DNA of 64,000 nucleotides from Nocardia sp. SYP-A9097 (GCF_009649815.1 NZ_WJIC01000002.1:682001-746000), one strand, 5' to 3'. Counted from the stretch's first letter, positions 26,443 to 34,979 are shown. Numbers and translations are program-made. The notes: generated by a model from the letters alone, not told the origin.

Positions 26443-27045
26443 TCACACGCGGATCAACGCGCGATGCAGTCGAGCGGCCGTGGCCGGTGGGAGAGTGTCA
26501 CTGGCCGAACGGATTTCGGTGCGCGCACACCGGTGGATGGCCACGGCGTCGGCGACCACCTCATCGAGGGCGGCCTGGCCGATACTCGCTTCGGCGAGGT
26601 CCAGGACCGTACGCAGCGGAGTCGTGACCAGAAAAGTCCCCGCGGATTCCACATCCTTGCGGGCGAAGGTGCGGCGCAGCACGACCAGTCGCGGGGAGAG
26701 CGGGAAACGGCCGATGCGGGCCGACATGTGCACAAACCGAGGGCGCAGCCGACCCAAACCGTGCAGTTCCGCCGCGCTGTGATGGGAAACCGCGGCCGCG
26801 CCGTCGAACCACGCCGACCACATGGCGTACTCGTCCAGTGGCCCGTCCGGCCACCGACCCAAGCGCAGTAGGCCGACCCCGGCGCGAATGACCGCGCCAT
26901 CGCGCAGGCCGTCGCGAATGCGTGCCTCGCAACCGGTTTGCAGCACCTGACGGGTGGTGAAGTATCCGGCGTGCCGCCCGGCCAGCTCTTGCAGCGCCTG
27001 CCAGCCGTCTTCGGGGTCCGGCTCCGCTGCGGGGTTCCCAGCCAT
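26443..27045 (-). CDS. AbiEi-like protein (type IV antitoxin domain family)
   Basis: The 200-residue protein has an N-terminal winged helix like that of AbiEi antitoxins: HAGYFTTRQVLQTGCE, then DGLRDGAVIRAGVGLLRLG. A larger C-terminal domain contains FDGAAAVSHHSAAELHGLG and VTTPLRTVLDLAEASIG, typical of the actinobacterial set often annotated as AbiEi or DUF559-like. In type IV toxin-antitoxin systems it would repress its operon and oppose a nucleotidyltransferase. The gene downstream shows no nucleotidyltransferase motif, so a toxin-antitoxin role is not supported. The ATG at 27045 is in the 112-bp divergent gap to the DUF2993 gene. Confidence 0.65.
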   Translation of the reverse strand: MAGNPAAEPDPEDGWQALQELAGRHAGYFTTRQVLQTGCEARIRDGLRDGAVIRAGVGLLRLGRWPDGPLDEYAMWSAWFDGAAAVSHHSAAELHGLGRLRPRFVHMSARIGRFPLSPRLVVLRRTFARKDVESAGTFLVTTPLRTVLDLAEASIGQAALDEVVADAVAIHRCARTEIRSASDTLPPATAARLHRALIRV

Positions 27046-27157
27046 GCACTCAGGCTACGCCGACCTCCTGTGTGTTACGTCACAATCCGCAGAGAGTCCA
27101 CCGACACCTCATCGGAAGCACAGAGCTCACACAGAAACCTCGGGAAGAATCGCCCCC

Positions 27158-28543
27158 ATGAGTTCGAACCCCACCTCGGACGACGCGAAGCGCCAGGCCT
27201 CCGACGCCGACGCTCCGCGCGCGAATGGCACCACACCCGATCACCCGGGCGCGGCGAACTACGAGATCCGCTCCGGCGCAGCCGAATCCGGCGATCAGCC
27301 GATCGGACTCGACAAGCCCGGCGGTGACGAATCGCAGACCCAGGTCCTAGGCGGCGCGCCCTATCCCGCCGGTGCGGGCGGCGCGAACGACGCCACCCAG
27401 GTGATCGGCGGGCAGGGCGGCACAGCCGATCCGGGCTCGGACGACACGACCAAGATCATCGGCGCGTCGCGGCAGGACCCGAATGCCGCGGCCCGAGGAC
27501 CGGAAGGCGTGGACCCCCAGGCCGCCGAGTGGTGGCATGCGGGGCAGGCCACCGAGCCCGGCACCGAGATTATCGACCAGCGCACCCAGGTCATCGCGGG
27601 TCAAGGCGCGGCGCAGAGTGGCGGATTCCAGAGCGGCGGAGCACCTTCCGGTCCGCACCCGACCCAGGTACTCGGGTCGACCGGGACACACCGCACCGAA
27701 GCGCTCGATCCGAGCGAGGCGGCGGCCTATGCGGCCGGGGCGGCCTCGATACCGGGTGGCGCGCAGCAACCGCCGATCACGCCGCCGCCGACCGCGAATG
27801 CGGCTGGTGGGCAGGGTGGTTCTCCGCGCAAGGGGCGAAAGAAGCGGACGCTCTTGATCATCGGCCTGGTGGCGGCGCTGATTGTGGTCGGCGGCCTGGC
27901 CGGTGGCGAAGCCTATGCGCGGCACACGGTCGAGAAGTGCATCAGCTCGCAGTTCCAGGCGCAGATGGGCTCCAAGATCGATGTGTCGTTCGGCGCGAAA
28001 CCCATGCTGCTCACCATGTTCGACAACAAGGTCGGCTCTGTGACAGTCGACAGTGACGACAGCAAGTTCGGCCCGGCGGTCGGCATGGTCGTACACGCCA
28101 CCTTCCATGACATCGAGACGCAGGATCAGGGCCGCGCGGGCGGCACCATCGGCAGCTCCGAGGCCGAGGTCACCTGGAGCAATGACGGCATTGCGAAGAC
28201 GCTGGGCGGCTTGGTCTCCGGAGCCACCTCAGATCCGAGCTCGGGCACGCTGAGCTTCACCGTGCTGGGCGGACTGGCCCAATTGCAGGTCAAGCCGAAG
28301 ATCGCCGGCGACAAGGTGGAGGTGGACACCATGTCCGCCTCATTCCTGGGCATCGGCCTGCCCACCGACTTGGTCTCGGGCATCGTGGAACTCATGACCG
28401 AGAGCCTGCAGAGCTACCCGATGGGCCTGCAGCCGACGAAGGTCGAGGTCACCTCGGATGGTCTGCACGTCAGCCTGAAGGGCGGCAAAACCACCCTGGA
28501 GGCACCCGATTCCACCGGCAAGACCGCGAATCTCAACTGCTGA
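27158..28543 (+). CDS. DUF2993 (LmeA-like) membrane protein with TQVIG repeats
   Basis: The 461-residue protein has three parts. Residues 1-225 are disordered and carry repeated Thr motifs: TQVLGG, TQVIGG, TKIIGA, TEIID, TQVIAG, TQVLGS. After the basic SPRKGRKKR comes a membrane segment (about 229-252, LLIIGLVAALIVVGG). The rest is a DUF2993 domain (VSFGAKPMLLTMFDNKVGSVTV). LmeA, the named family member, acts in mannan/lipomannan assembly and binds phospholipid. Type II topology is expected, with the DUF2993 domain outside. The ATG at 27158 follows GGGAAG, and the upstream in-frame extension lacks a ribosome binding site. Position matches Rv0479c. Confidence 0.8.
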   Translation: MSSNPTSDDAKRQASDADAPRANGTTPDHPGAANYEIRSGAAESGDQPIGLDKPGGDESQTQVLGGAPYPAGAGGANDATQVIGGQGGTADPGSDDTTKIIGASRQDPNAAARGPEGVDPQAAEWWHAGQATEPGTEIIDQRTQVIAGQGAAQSGGFQSGGAPSGPHPTQVLGSTGTHRTEALDPSEAAAYAAGAASIPGGAQQPPITPPPTANAAGGQGGSPRKGRKKRTLLIIGLVAALIVVGGLAGGEAYARHTVEKCISSQFQAQMGSKIDVSFGAKPMLLTMFDNKVGSVTVDSDDSKFGPAVGMVVHATFHDIETQDQGRAGGTIGSSEAEVTWSNDGIAKTLGGLVSGATSDPSSGTLSFTVLGGLAQLQVKPKIAGDKVEVDTMSASFLGIGLPTDLVSGIVELMTESLQSYPMGLQPTKVEVTSDGLHVSLKGGKTTLEAPDSTGKTANLNC

Positions 28544-28560
28544 CCTCGTCACCCGGCAGG

Positions 28561-28586
28561 GCTCGGACCGCGTCGACGGTCCGAGC
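28561..28586. terminator. terminator between convergent genes
   Basis: GCTCGGACCG and CGGTCCGAGC form perfect 10-bp arms with a 6-nt loop, between the stops of the DUF2993 gene and deoC. It can serve both directions. No T tract is present. Confidence 0.6.
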
Positions 28587-28609
28587 TCGGGCCGAGATGG
28601 CGGGAGCGC

Positions 28610-29269
28610 TCAGGCCGGAAAGCCTTGCAGGACTTCGCGGGAGCGGGAGAGGCCGAGGCGAGTGGCTCCGGCCGCGATCATCTCGGCGGCGGCTTCGGAG
28701 GTCCGGATGCCGCCGCTGGCTTTGACGCCCAGGCGGTCGCCGACGGTTTCGGCCATGAGGCGAACCGCGTGGGCGCTCGCACCGCCGGCGGGGTGAAAAC
28801 CGGTGGAGGTCTTCACGAAATCGGCTCCGGCCTGTTCGGCGGCCCGGCAGACTTCGACGATCTGCTCATCGGTGAGCGCCGCGGATTCGATGATCACCTT
28901 CAGTAATGCGCGGTCCCCCATGGCCTCTCGCACGGTGATGATGTCGCCGAGTACCGCGTTGTAGTCGCCCGCGCGGGCCGCACCCACATCGATGACCATA
29001 TCCACTTCGTTCGCGCCCTGATCGACCGCGAGCCGCGCCTCCGCGCCCTTCACCAGCGAATGATGTTTGCCGGAGGGAAATCCCGCGACGGTCGCCACCA
29101 CGAGGCCGGGCGCGCGCACCGGCAGCATGGCCGGCGAGACGCATATTGCCAACACGCCAAGTTCTCGTGCCTCATCGATCAGCACGTCGACGTCCTGGGC
29201 GGTCGCTTCGGGCGCGAGCAGGGTGTGGTCGATCATCGCGGCCACGTCTCGACGGGAAATCTCAGCCAT
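28610..29269 (-). CDS. deoC: deoxyribose-phosphate aldolase
   Basis: The 219-residue TIM-barrel aldolase splits 2-deoxyribose 5-phosphate to glyceraldehyde 3-phosphate and acetaldehyde. Features are [40 protein letters not shown], the Schiff-base Lys in [10 protein letters not shown] and the second Lys in [11 protein letters not shown]. Length fits bacterial DeoC. The ATG at 29269 gives [13 protein letters not shown]. An ATG six codons earlier is possible, and neither has a strong ribosome binding site. It lies where Rv0478 lies, between the DUF2993 and small membrane genes, but here an acetyltransferase and purU have been added. Confidence 0.95.
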   Translation of the reverse strand: MAEISRRDVAAMIDHTLLAPEATAQDVDVLIDEARELGVLAICVSPAMLPVRAPGLVVATVAGFPSGKHHSLVKGAEARLAVDQGANEVDMVIDVGAARAGDYNAVLGDIITVREAMGDRALLKVIIESAALTDEQIVEVCRAAEQAGADFVKTSTGFHPAGGASAHAVRLMAETVGDRLGVKASGGIRTSEAAAEMIAAGATRLGLSRSREVLQGFPA

Positions 29270-29339
29270 GAGCAGTGAGTTTGCCATCAATGGCGAATTT
29301 CGTTGCGAGTCCCCGCTGCTGTCGCGCACACTCGTACTT

Positions 29340-29903
29340 GTGCTGATCCGTCGTGAACGACCCGGCGACGCCGCCGCGGTCGACGCGGTGCACCGCAGCG
29401 CCTTCGCACTCGAATTCGCGAACGCCAATGTCGACCGCCCACCGCACCCCACCGCTCCCGCCGCCGATCCGCCCGAGGTCGGGCTGGTCCGGCTGCTGCG
29501 CGACAACTCCGGCTGGATGCCGACCCTGTCGATGGTGGCCGAATCGCACGACGACATCGTCGGCCACGTCTGCCTCACCCGCGCCGGTATCGGACCGTTC
29601 CCGGTCCTGGCCCTCGGCCCGATCGGCGTCCGCACCGACGCACAGGCCGGCGGCGTCGGCTCGGCCCTCATGCACGCGGCCCTCGGCGCGGCGGATGCCC
29701 TCGACGAACCCCTGGTCGGCCTGCTCGGGCACCTCGACTACTACCCGCGTTTCGGTTTCGTCCCCGGCACCCGCCTCGGCATCGTGCCGAACCGGCCGGA
29801 GTGGACCTCACACTTCCAGGTGCGCCCGCTGGCCGCCTACGACCCCGAGATCAAGGGCGAATTCCGCTATGCGGATCCCTTTTACTGTCCCGCCTCCCCG
29901 TAA
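29340..29903 (+). CDS. GNAT N-acetyltransferase (YhbS-like)
   Basis: The 187-residue protein starts [21 protein letters not shown] at a GTG, the normal first strand of GNAT proteins. The acetyl-CoA region is [20 protein letters not shown], a Q/RxxGxG/A-like motif A. Later [21 protein letters not shown] matches the YhbS/PA-like set. The acceptor is unknown. An in-frame extension upstream reads across the deoC start and was rejected. The stop codon (TAA at 29901-29903) lies inside repeat copy C, so the element supplied the last codons or was inserted right at the gene end. Confidence 0.8.
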   Translation: MLIRRERPGDAAAVDAVHRSAFALEFANANVDRPPHPTAPAADPPEVGLVRLLRDNSGWMPTLSMVAESHDDIVGHVCLTRAGIGPFPVLALGPIGVRTDAQAGGVGSALMHAALGAADALDEPLVGLLGHLDYYPRFGFVPGTRLGIVPNRPEWTSHFQVRPLAAYDPEIKGEFRYADPFYCPASP

Positions 29904-30014
29904 CTTCAGCGCACGGCCGAGAGCCGTGGAACGTGGTGCACGCGTAGTACCAGTCAGCCGGGACACCGATTTTGGGCGTCCCCGAGGAGTTACCCCGACC
30001 GGCACGAAATCAGT
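29889..30014 (-). repeat. dispersed ~125-bp intergenic element, copy C (inverted)
   Basis: Read on the minus strand, it begins ACTGATTTCGTG, continues GGTCGGGGTAACTCC and GCCCAAAATCGG, and ends with CCACGGCTCTCGGCCG and ACGGGGAGGCGGG. Both blocks align with copies A and B. It overlaps the 3' end of the acetyltransferase gene by 15 bases. The rest of the gap to purU holds nothing else recognised. Confidence 0.8.
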
Positions 30015-30086
30015 CGCCGACCTTGGCTGACGAGCGCCTCCGAGCCGAGCGCTACCCGCCCGGGAGGCCGGAATAAGCTGCTCGGC

Positions 30087-30977
30087 ATGAGTTCGAGCCC
30101 CGGCAACCTGGATGACCGTCGCTATGTGCTGACCCTGGGCTGCCCGGACCGCCCGGGCATCATTGCCCGCATCACCTCGTTCATCGCCGATTTCGGGGGG
30201 TCGATCGTGGAGGCCGGATACCACTCCGACCTGGATACCGGTTGGTTCTTCACCCGGCAGGCCATCAAGGCCGCCACCGTCCCGTTCGATCTGACCGAAC
30301 TGCGCGACCGCTTCACCGCCATCGCCGGCGAACTCGGCCCCGAGACCGAATGGGATCTGCTCGATACCGGTGAGCGCCGCCGCGCGGTGCTGCTGGTCAG
30401 CAAGGACGGGCACTGCCTGCACGATCTGCTGGGCCGCGCCGCCAGTGGCGAACTGCCCGCCACCATCGAGGCCGTCATCGGTAATCATCCGGATCTCGCC
30501 GAGATGACCGAGGCGCACGGCATCACCTTCCACCACGTGCCCTTCCCGAAGGATCCCGCCGAGCGCGGCCCCGCCTTCGAGGAGGTCCGCAAACTGGTCG
30601 ACGCGCACGACCCGCACGCCGTCGTACTGGCCCGCTTCATGCAGGTGCTGCCGCCGGAACTGTGCGAGCACTGGGCGGGCAAGGCGCTCAATATCCATCA
30701 CAGCTTCCTGCCGTCGTTCGTCGGCGCGCGCCCGTATCACCAGGCATTCGCCCGGGGTGTGAAGCTGATCGGCGCGACCTGCCACTACGTCACCCCTGAA
30801 TTGGACGCGGGCCCGATCCTGGAACAGGACGTCAGCCGTATCGATCACGCGGACACCGTGCACGACATGGTTCGTCAGGGCCGCGATATCGAACGCGTGG
30901 TGCTGGCCCGCGGCCTGCGCTGGCATCTGGAAGGCCGCGTCCTGGTACACGGTCGCCGCACTGTCGTCTTCTCCTGA
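30087..30977 (+). CDS. purU: formyltetrahydrofolate deformylase
   Basis: The 296-residue enzyme hydrolyses 10-formyl-THF to THF and formate, balancing one-carbon pools and supplying formate for purine synthesis. An N-terminal ACT domain (YVLTLGCPDRPGIIARITSF) is followed by the formyltransferase-like domain with LNIHHSFLPSFVGARPYHQA and IGATCHYVTPELDAGPI, which carry the catalytic Asn, His and Asp. The ATG at 30087 was chosen because it leaves 11 residues before the ACT strand. A terminator follows 12 bp after the stop. The gene has repeat copy C in its upstream gap. Confidence 0.95.
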   Translation: MSSSPGNLDDRRYVLTLGCPDRPGIIARITSFIADFGGSIVEAGYHSDLDTGWFFTRQAIKAATVPFDLTELRDRFTAIAGELGPETEWDLLDTGERRRAVLLVSKDGHCLHDLLGRAASGELPATIEAVIGNHPDLAEMTEAHGITFHHVPFPKDPAERGPAFEEVRKLVDAHDPHAVVLARFMQVLPPELCEHWAGKALNIHHSFLPSFVGARPYHQAFARGVKLIGATCHYVTPELDAGPILEQDVSRIDHADTVHDMVRQGRDIERVVLARGLRWHLEGRVLVHGRRTVVFS

Positions 30978-30988
30978 ACCTGAACGCC

Positions 30989-31026
30989 GTAGTGCCCCTC
31001 CCACACCATTGTGGAAGGGGCACTAC
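30989..31026. terminator. terminator between purU and a convergent hydrolase
   Basis: GTAGTGCCCCT and AGGGGCACTAC form perfect 11-bp arms, with an inner CCACA/TGTGG pair. It sits between the stops of two convergent genes and probably works for both. Confidence 0.85.
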
Positions 31027-31045
31027 GACTTTCGGAAGGTGAGTA

Positions 31046-32044
31046 TCAGCCCGCGACGGCAATCAAGCCGCGGCGGCCCATACGAATCGCCCGATGCAGT
31101 TCGGCATTGAACGCTTGTGGCGCTTCGATATTCACCAGATGGCCGGTGGGGAGAATGACATAGCGGTCGAGATATCCCGCATCGGCGAGAGTGTCGGCGA
31201 TTTCCCGGGAGTGGATCTCGGGCAGCAGCCGGTCGGCGGTCCCGGCGATCACGGTGGTCGGCACCGTGAGATTCGCTGCCGCACCGTGCAAGTCGAGGTG
31301 CAGCAGACCGCGCGCCACCGAGGCACGCACCGACGGACGGCAGGAGCGCACGATGGAGAGCCCGAAGTCGGCTTCATCGGCGGTGGCGGACGGAGTCATC
31401 AAGCGGTACTTGGCGATCAGGCCGACCGCGGAACCACCGGGCAGTGGCAGCGGGGTACCGAACAGCATCCTGGCCACCCAACTCGGGGCGGGCACCAGAT
31501 CATTGAGGAACGGAATCACGGTGGCGCGGTTGGGAATCTGCCGCGCGGCGGTGGTGGCGAGCACGACAGCGGAGGCACGCTCGGCGACCTGCTCGGGGTA
31601 GTACCGCGCCCACGCCTGAATGGTCATTCCGCCCATGCTGTGACCGACCAGCACCGCGCGCTGCCCCGGGCGCAACACCGCGTCCAGTACTTGGGCGAAG
31701 TCGTCGGCGAGCTGTTCGGCGCCGAAAGGGCGCGTGCCGCTCTCACTCTCACCGTGACCGCGCTGATCGAAGGCGATCACCCGGTACTCCCCGGAGAAGA
31801 CGTTGATCTGCGGATTCCAGTATTCGATGGCGCAGGACCAGCCGTGCGCGAACACGATGACCTCACCGTCGGCGGGGCCGTACGCGTGCACGCGCAGTTT
31901 CGCGCCATCGCGGGTGGTGACGGGGATGACCTGCGCGGGACGCGGGGTATTCAGCGTCTCGGTCGCGTAGGTGCGGGACCGCAGGGCGGCACGGTAGGGC
32001 GCGGTCAGCATGTCCGTACGCGCCTCAGGCAGCTTTTCCAGCAT
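31046..32044 (-). CDS. alpha/beta hydrolase, paralogue A of a regulated pair
   Basis: This 332-residue alpha/beta hydrolase has VHAYGPADGEVIVFAHGWSC at the oxyanion region, VIAFDQRGHGESE, the elbow VLVGHSMGGMTIQAW with Ser, the acid in IAGTADRLLPE and the His in LPTGHLVNIEAP. The cap is helical and hydrophobic. It is clearly paralogous to the gene at 32281-33270. The ATG at 32044 follows AAAGGAG. The upstream sequence shares AACACAAAGGAGTG with paralogue B and carries an 18-bp site at 32089-32106, also found before the XRE gene. The substrate is unknown; a lipid ester is a reasonable guess. Confidence 0.85.
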   Translation of the reverse strand: MLEKLPEARTDMLTAPYRAALRSRTYATETLNTPRPAQVIPVTTRDGAKLRVHAYGPADGEVIVFAHGWSCAIEYWNPQINVFSGEYRVIAFDQRGHGESESGTRPFGAEQLADDFAQVLDAVLRPGQRAVLVGHSMGGMTIQAWARYYPEQVAERASAVVLATTAARQIPNRATVIPFLNDLVPAPSWVARMLFGTPLPLPGGSAVGLIAKYRLMTPSATADEADFGLSIVRSCRPSVRASVARGLLHLDLHGAAANLTVPTTVIAGTADRLLPEIHSREIADTLADAGYLDRYVILPTGHLVNIEAPQAFNAELHRAIRMGRRGLIAVAG

Positions 32045-32088
32045 GAGCACTCCTTTGTGTTCCAGGGCACACTACCGCGCTAGCTATG

Positions 32089-32106
32089 GCGCTTGCTAGA
32101 GCAAGC
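32089..32106 (-). promoter_or_regulatory. putative XRE operator before hydrolase A
   Basis: GCGCTTGCTAGAGCAAGC (plus-strand reading) matches the site at 33313 in 15 of 18 positions. It lies 45 bp upstream of the hydrolase start codon, and its own CGCTTGC/GCAAGCG halves are inverted repeats. The sites at 33313 and 35021 are similarly placed. The rest of the gap to 32280 shows no gene. Confidence 0.6.
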
Positions 32107-32280
32107 GGCAGGTTTTTTCGATCCTGTCGCATCGCGGCCCCGCTTTCCCGGGGTACCCGTTCCGCCGCAACCACATTCGCCATTCGAGGCGGCGGATCGG
32201 AGTAATCCCTGTTACCTACAACACATCCTGGGCCGATTTTCTGCCCGATTCAATGAGCCCCAGGGGTGAGAAAACCTCAC

Positions 32281-33270
32281 CTACGCGCTGACGACCGCCG
32301 CGGGAATTCCGAAGGCGGAGCGGGCAACCCGCGCCAGTTCGCCATTGAACGCCCGATACGCCTCGACATTCCCGAGGTGCCCGGTCGGCAGAGTAAGATA
32401 GCTGTCGAGACTGCCTGCCTCCCGCAGCATTTCGGCAATTCGATCGGCGTGCACGATCGGCGTCATATCGTCGGCCGAACCCGCGACGAGGGAGGTCGGC
32501 ACGGTCAAATGCACCGCGCCTCGCCCGACGTCCAAATAAGACAGCAGTTTGCCGAAGCGTCCGCGCACCCGCGCCGGGCAGGACCGCACGATGTTCTGCC
32601 CGAAGGCCGCGATATCGCCGACCGATTCCAGGCTCATGATCTGCCGCCGGAACAGCCATCGCACGGGCGCGACCGGTGGGAACAGGATCGGCAGGCTCAG
32701 CCCGAGCAGACCGAGGAAGAACGGCAGTCGCAGCAGTCCGCGATTGAACAGCGGGACCACGGTGGTCTCGGCAATGAGTTGTCCCGCAGCGGTATTGGTG
32801 AGCAGCACCGCGGCCGCGCGCTTACGCACCTGCCCGGGGTGGCGTCCGGCCCACGCCTGCATGGTCATACCGCCGAGGCTGTGGCCGACGAGCACGGCGC
32901 GCTGACCGGGCTTCAAGGAGGCTTCCAGCACCGCTTGCAGATCGTCGGCGAGCAGGTCGGTGGTGAGGGGGGCGGTGCCCACTTCGCTCTCACCGTGCCC
33001 GCGCAGGTCGTAGGTGATGACGCGGTGGTCGTCCGCGAAGGCGTTGATCTGCGGATTCCAGTATTCGAGGCAGCAGGTCCAGCCGTGCACCAGCACCAGC
33101 GCATTGCCGTCGGCGGGCCCGTAGGCGTGCACTCGCAGGCGCGCACCGTCGGTGCCGGTGACCTCGATGGTCTCGTAGGGACCGGCCGGTGGATTCAGAT
33201 CCGCGTTGGCATAGGTCCGGTTTCGCAGATTCGCCCGGTGCGCTCGCAGCATTGCTCGCATGGGTGACAC
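32281..33270 (-). CDS. alpha/beta hydrolase, paralogue B of a regulated pair
   Basis: The 329-residue hydrolase has VHAYGPADGNALVLVHGWTC, VITYDLRGHGESEVG, the elbow VLVGHSLGGMTMQAW, VAGSADDMTPIVHAD and LPTGHLGNVEA, giving a Ser-Asp-His triad. The first 25 residues (LRAHRANLRNRTYANADLN) match paralogue A. The GTG at 33270 starts SPMRAMLRA and the ATG at 33261 is the alternative. AAAGGAG lies close upstream of the GTG and about 12 bases before the ATG. The gap to paralogue A is about 236 bp, so each has its own promoter, and both carry the same 18-bp site. Confidence 0.85.
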   Translation of the reverse strand: MSPMRAMLRAHRANLRNRTYANADLNPPAGPYETIEVTGTDGARLRVHAYGPADGNALVLVHGWTCCLEYWNPQINAFADDHRVITYDLRGHGESEVGTAPLTTDLLADDLQAVLEASLKPGQRAVLVGHSLGGMTMQAWAGRHPGQVRKRAAAVLLTNTAAGQLIAETTVVPLFNRGLLRLPFFLGLLGLSLPILFPPVAPVRWLFRRQIMSLESVGDIAAFGQNIVRSCPARVRGRFGKLLSYLDVGRGAVHLTVPTSLVAGSADDMTPIVHADRIAEMLREAGSLDSYLTLPTGHLGNVEAYRAFNGELARVARSAFGIPAAVVSA

Positions 33271-33312
33271 ACTCCTTTGTGTTACTGCTAGATACAGTAA
33301 CTCCGCCGGAGC

Positions 33313-33330
33313 GTGCTAGCTAGTGCAAGC
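33313..33330 (-). promoter_or_regulatory. putative XRE operator before hydrolase B
   Basis: GTGCTAGCTAGTGCAAGC (plus-strand reading) is the best copy of the shared site. It matches 15 of 18 positions with each of the sites at 32089 and 35021. It lies 43 bp upstream of the GTG start. Confidence 0.6.
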
Positions 33331-33345
33331 ACCCAAATCGTGTCG

Positions 33346-33630
33346 CTACCAGCGCGGGCCGCGCTGCACCTCGTCCACCTTGGGCCGCACGTCCGCGAGG
33401 TACACGCCGGTGGCGATCACCGCGGCGAGGCATAGCGGATTGATCGGGTTCCGAATCAACACCAGCGCACCGAGCGAGGCCACCAGAATGGCCAGCCACA
33501 CCGGCTTGGTCAGCTTGTCCACCGCCGGGAACGCGTCCGGGCGCTGCCGCACGGCATGAACGAGCGCGAACACCACCATGCCGAACTCGAGCAGCAATAA
33601 CGCGGACAGAATTAATCCGGGAATTCCCAT
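33346..33630 (-). CDS. small membrane protein, DUF2516-like (Rv0476-like)
   Basis: The 94-residue protein has two or three membrane segments: IPGLILSALLLLEFGMVVFALVHAV near the start (broken here by its basic end), then PVWLAILVASLGALVLI and PLCLAAVIATGVYLAD. It fits the small DUF2516 family next to hbhA in mycobacteria. The ATG at 33630 has a GGGGTGGG ribosome binding site at good spacing. Upstream ATGs at 33642 and 33645 lack one. The function is unknown. It is leftward like hbhA, with a terminator in the gap between them. Confidence 0.75.
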   Translation of the reverse strand: MGIPGLILSALLLLEFGMVVFALVHAVRQRPDAFPAVDKLTKPVWLAILVASLGALVLIRNPINPLCLAAVIATGVYLADVRPKVDEVQRGPRW

Positions 33631-33709
33631 CACCCACCCCATCATACGAGGACAGCCGCGCCCATTCGTGCTACTAGCGGCGGACACCGACCCCCGCGCG
33701 CAGACGAAC

Positions 33710-33742
33710 GCGGCCCCCGCACATCGAATGTGCGAGGGCCGC
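33710..33742 (-). terminator. terminator downstream of hbhA
   Basis: GCGGCCC-CGCACAT and ATGTGCG-GGGCCGC form a 14-bp stem with a single mismatch and a 3-nt loop, 24 bp past the hbhA stop on the minus strand. Confidence 0.75.
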
Positions 33743-33765
33743 AGGTTGTTTCGCGTACCGCCGAA

Positions 33766-34428
33766 TTACTTCTTGGCAGCGGGCGCGGCCTTCTTGGCCG
33801 GAGCCTTCTTCGCGGGGGCCTTCTTGGCCGGGGCCGGAGCCTCGGCGACCGGGGCGGGCTCGGACTCGGTGGTCACGGCGACGACCTCGGCCTCGACGGT
33901 GTCGGCGACCTCGGCGACCTCTTCCTTGGCGCCACCCAGCAGCGGGGCGACCTGATCGGAGACCTTGCCGATGACGTCCTGGGCCTGGCCGACCAGATCG
34001 GCGTAGAGGGTTTCGACCTGCTCGAAACGCTCCTCGAAGGCCGGGTTGGTCTTGAGCTTCTCGACGGTCTCCTCGCCGCGGGTGGCCAGGTCGGCGTACA
34101 GGTCGAGCAGCTGGTGGTAGTACTGGTCGACGAGCTTGCGCAGCTCCTCGGGGGTGGTCTTCTCACGCAGCCCGGCCAGGTCCTCAGGTAGCTCGGACGG
34201 CAGGGCGGCGATGCGCTGGCGCATCACGTCGGCCTGGCCCTTGGCGTCGGCGGGCAGGTTCGCGAAGCGCTCGCGAGCCACCTCGACACGACCGGTGACA
34301 TCGGCGGCGGCGGCGCGGGTGCGGACCTTCTCGATGGTGTCGAGCACGGACGCGTAGATGGCGTCACCTGCGCCGACGGTGGCGTAGAGCGGCTTGGTCA
34401 CGGTGGCGGTGCGAGTGGGTTCAGTCAT
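33766..34428 (-). CDS. hbhA: heparin-binding haemagglutinin-like protein
   Basis: This 220-residue surface-associated protein resembles mycobacterial HbhA. A long coiled-coil region (LYATVGAGDAIYASVLDTIEKVRTRA to about residue 165) contains FANLPADAKGQADVM and KLVDQYYHQLLDLYADLA. The C-terminus is an Ala-Pro-Lys tail with KKAPAKKAPAKKAAPAAKK, the heparin-binding type of region. No signal peptide is present, as in mycobacteria. Its ATG overlaps the stop of the XRE regulator (ATGA), so the regulator and hbhA are probably one transcription unit. Besides adhesion, HbhA is linked to intracellular lipid inclusions, which would fit a regulon with lipolytic hydrolases. Confidence 0.9.
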   Translation of the reverse strand: MTEPTRTATVTKPLYATVGAGDAIYASVLDTIEKVRTRAAAADVTGRVEVARERFANLPADAKGQADVMRQRIAALPSELPEDLAGLREKTTPEELRKLVDQYYHQLLDLYADLATRGEETVEKLKTNPAFEERFEQVETLYADLVGQAQDVIGKVSDQVAPLLGGAKEEVAEVADTVEAEVVAVTTESEPAPVAEAPAPAKKAPAKKAPAKKAAPAAKK

Positions 34429-34979
34429 GATGTCTCGTTCTCCTGGCGTGGCGGAACTTCGGCAGTAACATTCGGAACCTCGTTGTCCCTGAGGGCGATT
34501 GCACCCTCGATTCCCCCGGGAGCGCCCCCCATGTGGTTCGTCGCGTCCCCTCTGTCCTCGTTCGCCGCGTTTTCCCGGCGGAACGATTCATAGATCTCCA
34601 GCAGGACCTGCTTCTGCCGTTCGGAGATCTCCGTATCGGCGAGCAGGGCGTCCCGGACCGGACCGTGCGGCCTCTGTTCGAGGTACCCGGCCCGCATGTA
34701 CAAGACCTCCGAGGAGACCCGCAGACCCTTCGCGATCTGCGCGAGTACCTCGGCGGACGGGTTACGCAGTCCGCGCTCGATCTGACTGAGATACGGATTG
34801 CTCACCCCCGCCAGTTGAGCCAGCTGACGCAGCGAGACCTGAGCGGCCTCGCGTTGCGCCCGGATGAAGCCCCCGATGTCGTGGGCCGCGTTGGCTACGC
34901 GGCCCGCTCGTTCGTCGGCGGCGGACGTCTCCGCCTGGGTGCCGTCGAGCGATTCGGGAACCTCGGGATCGTGTGTCAT
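34425..34979 (-). CDS. XRE-family regulator upstream of hbhA (Rv0474-like)
   Basis: The 184-residue protein has a helix-turn-helix of the lambda-repressor type: IRAQREAAQVSLRQLAQLAG, VSNPYLSQIERGLRNPS and EVLAQIAKGLRVSSEVLY. The C-terminal part has SERQKQVLLEIYESFRREN and an acidic disordered tail. The ATG at 34979 was chosen because an upstream in-frame GTG lies beyond the shared 18-bp operator, which sits 42 bp before this ATG. The same site before the two hydrolases suggests that it controls itself, hbhA and both hydrolases. The gene overlaps hbhA by four bases. Confidence 0.88.
   Translation of the reverse strand: MTHDPEVPESLDGTQAETSAADERAGRVANAAHDIGGFIRAQREAAQVSLRQLAQLAGVSNPYLSQIERGLRNPSAEVLAQIAKGLRVSSEVLYMRAGYLEQRPHGPVRDALLADTEISERQKQVLLEIYESFRRENAANEDRGDATNHMGGAPGGIEGAIALRDNEVPNVTAEVPPRQENETS

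Noticed and set aside
25538..27045. Type IV AbiEi/AbiEii toxin-antitoxin module
   Set aside because: The downstream protein shows no nucleotidyltransferase motifs. It has a Rossmann-like segment instead.
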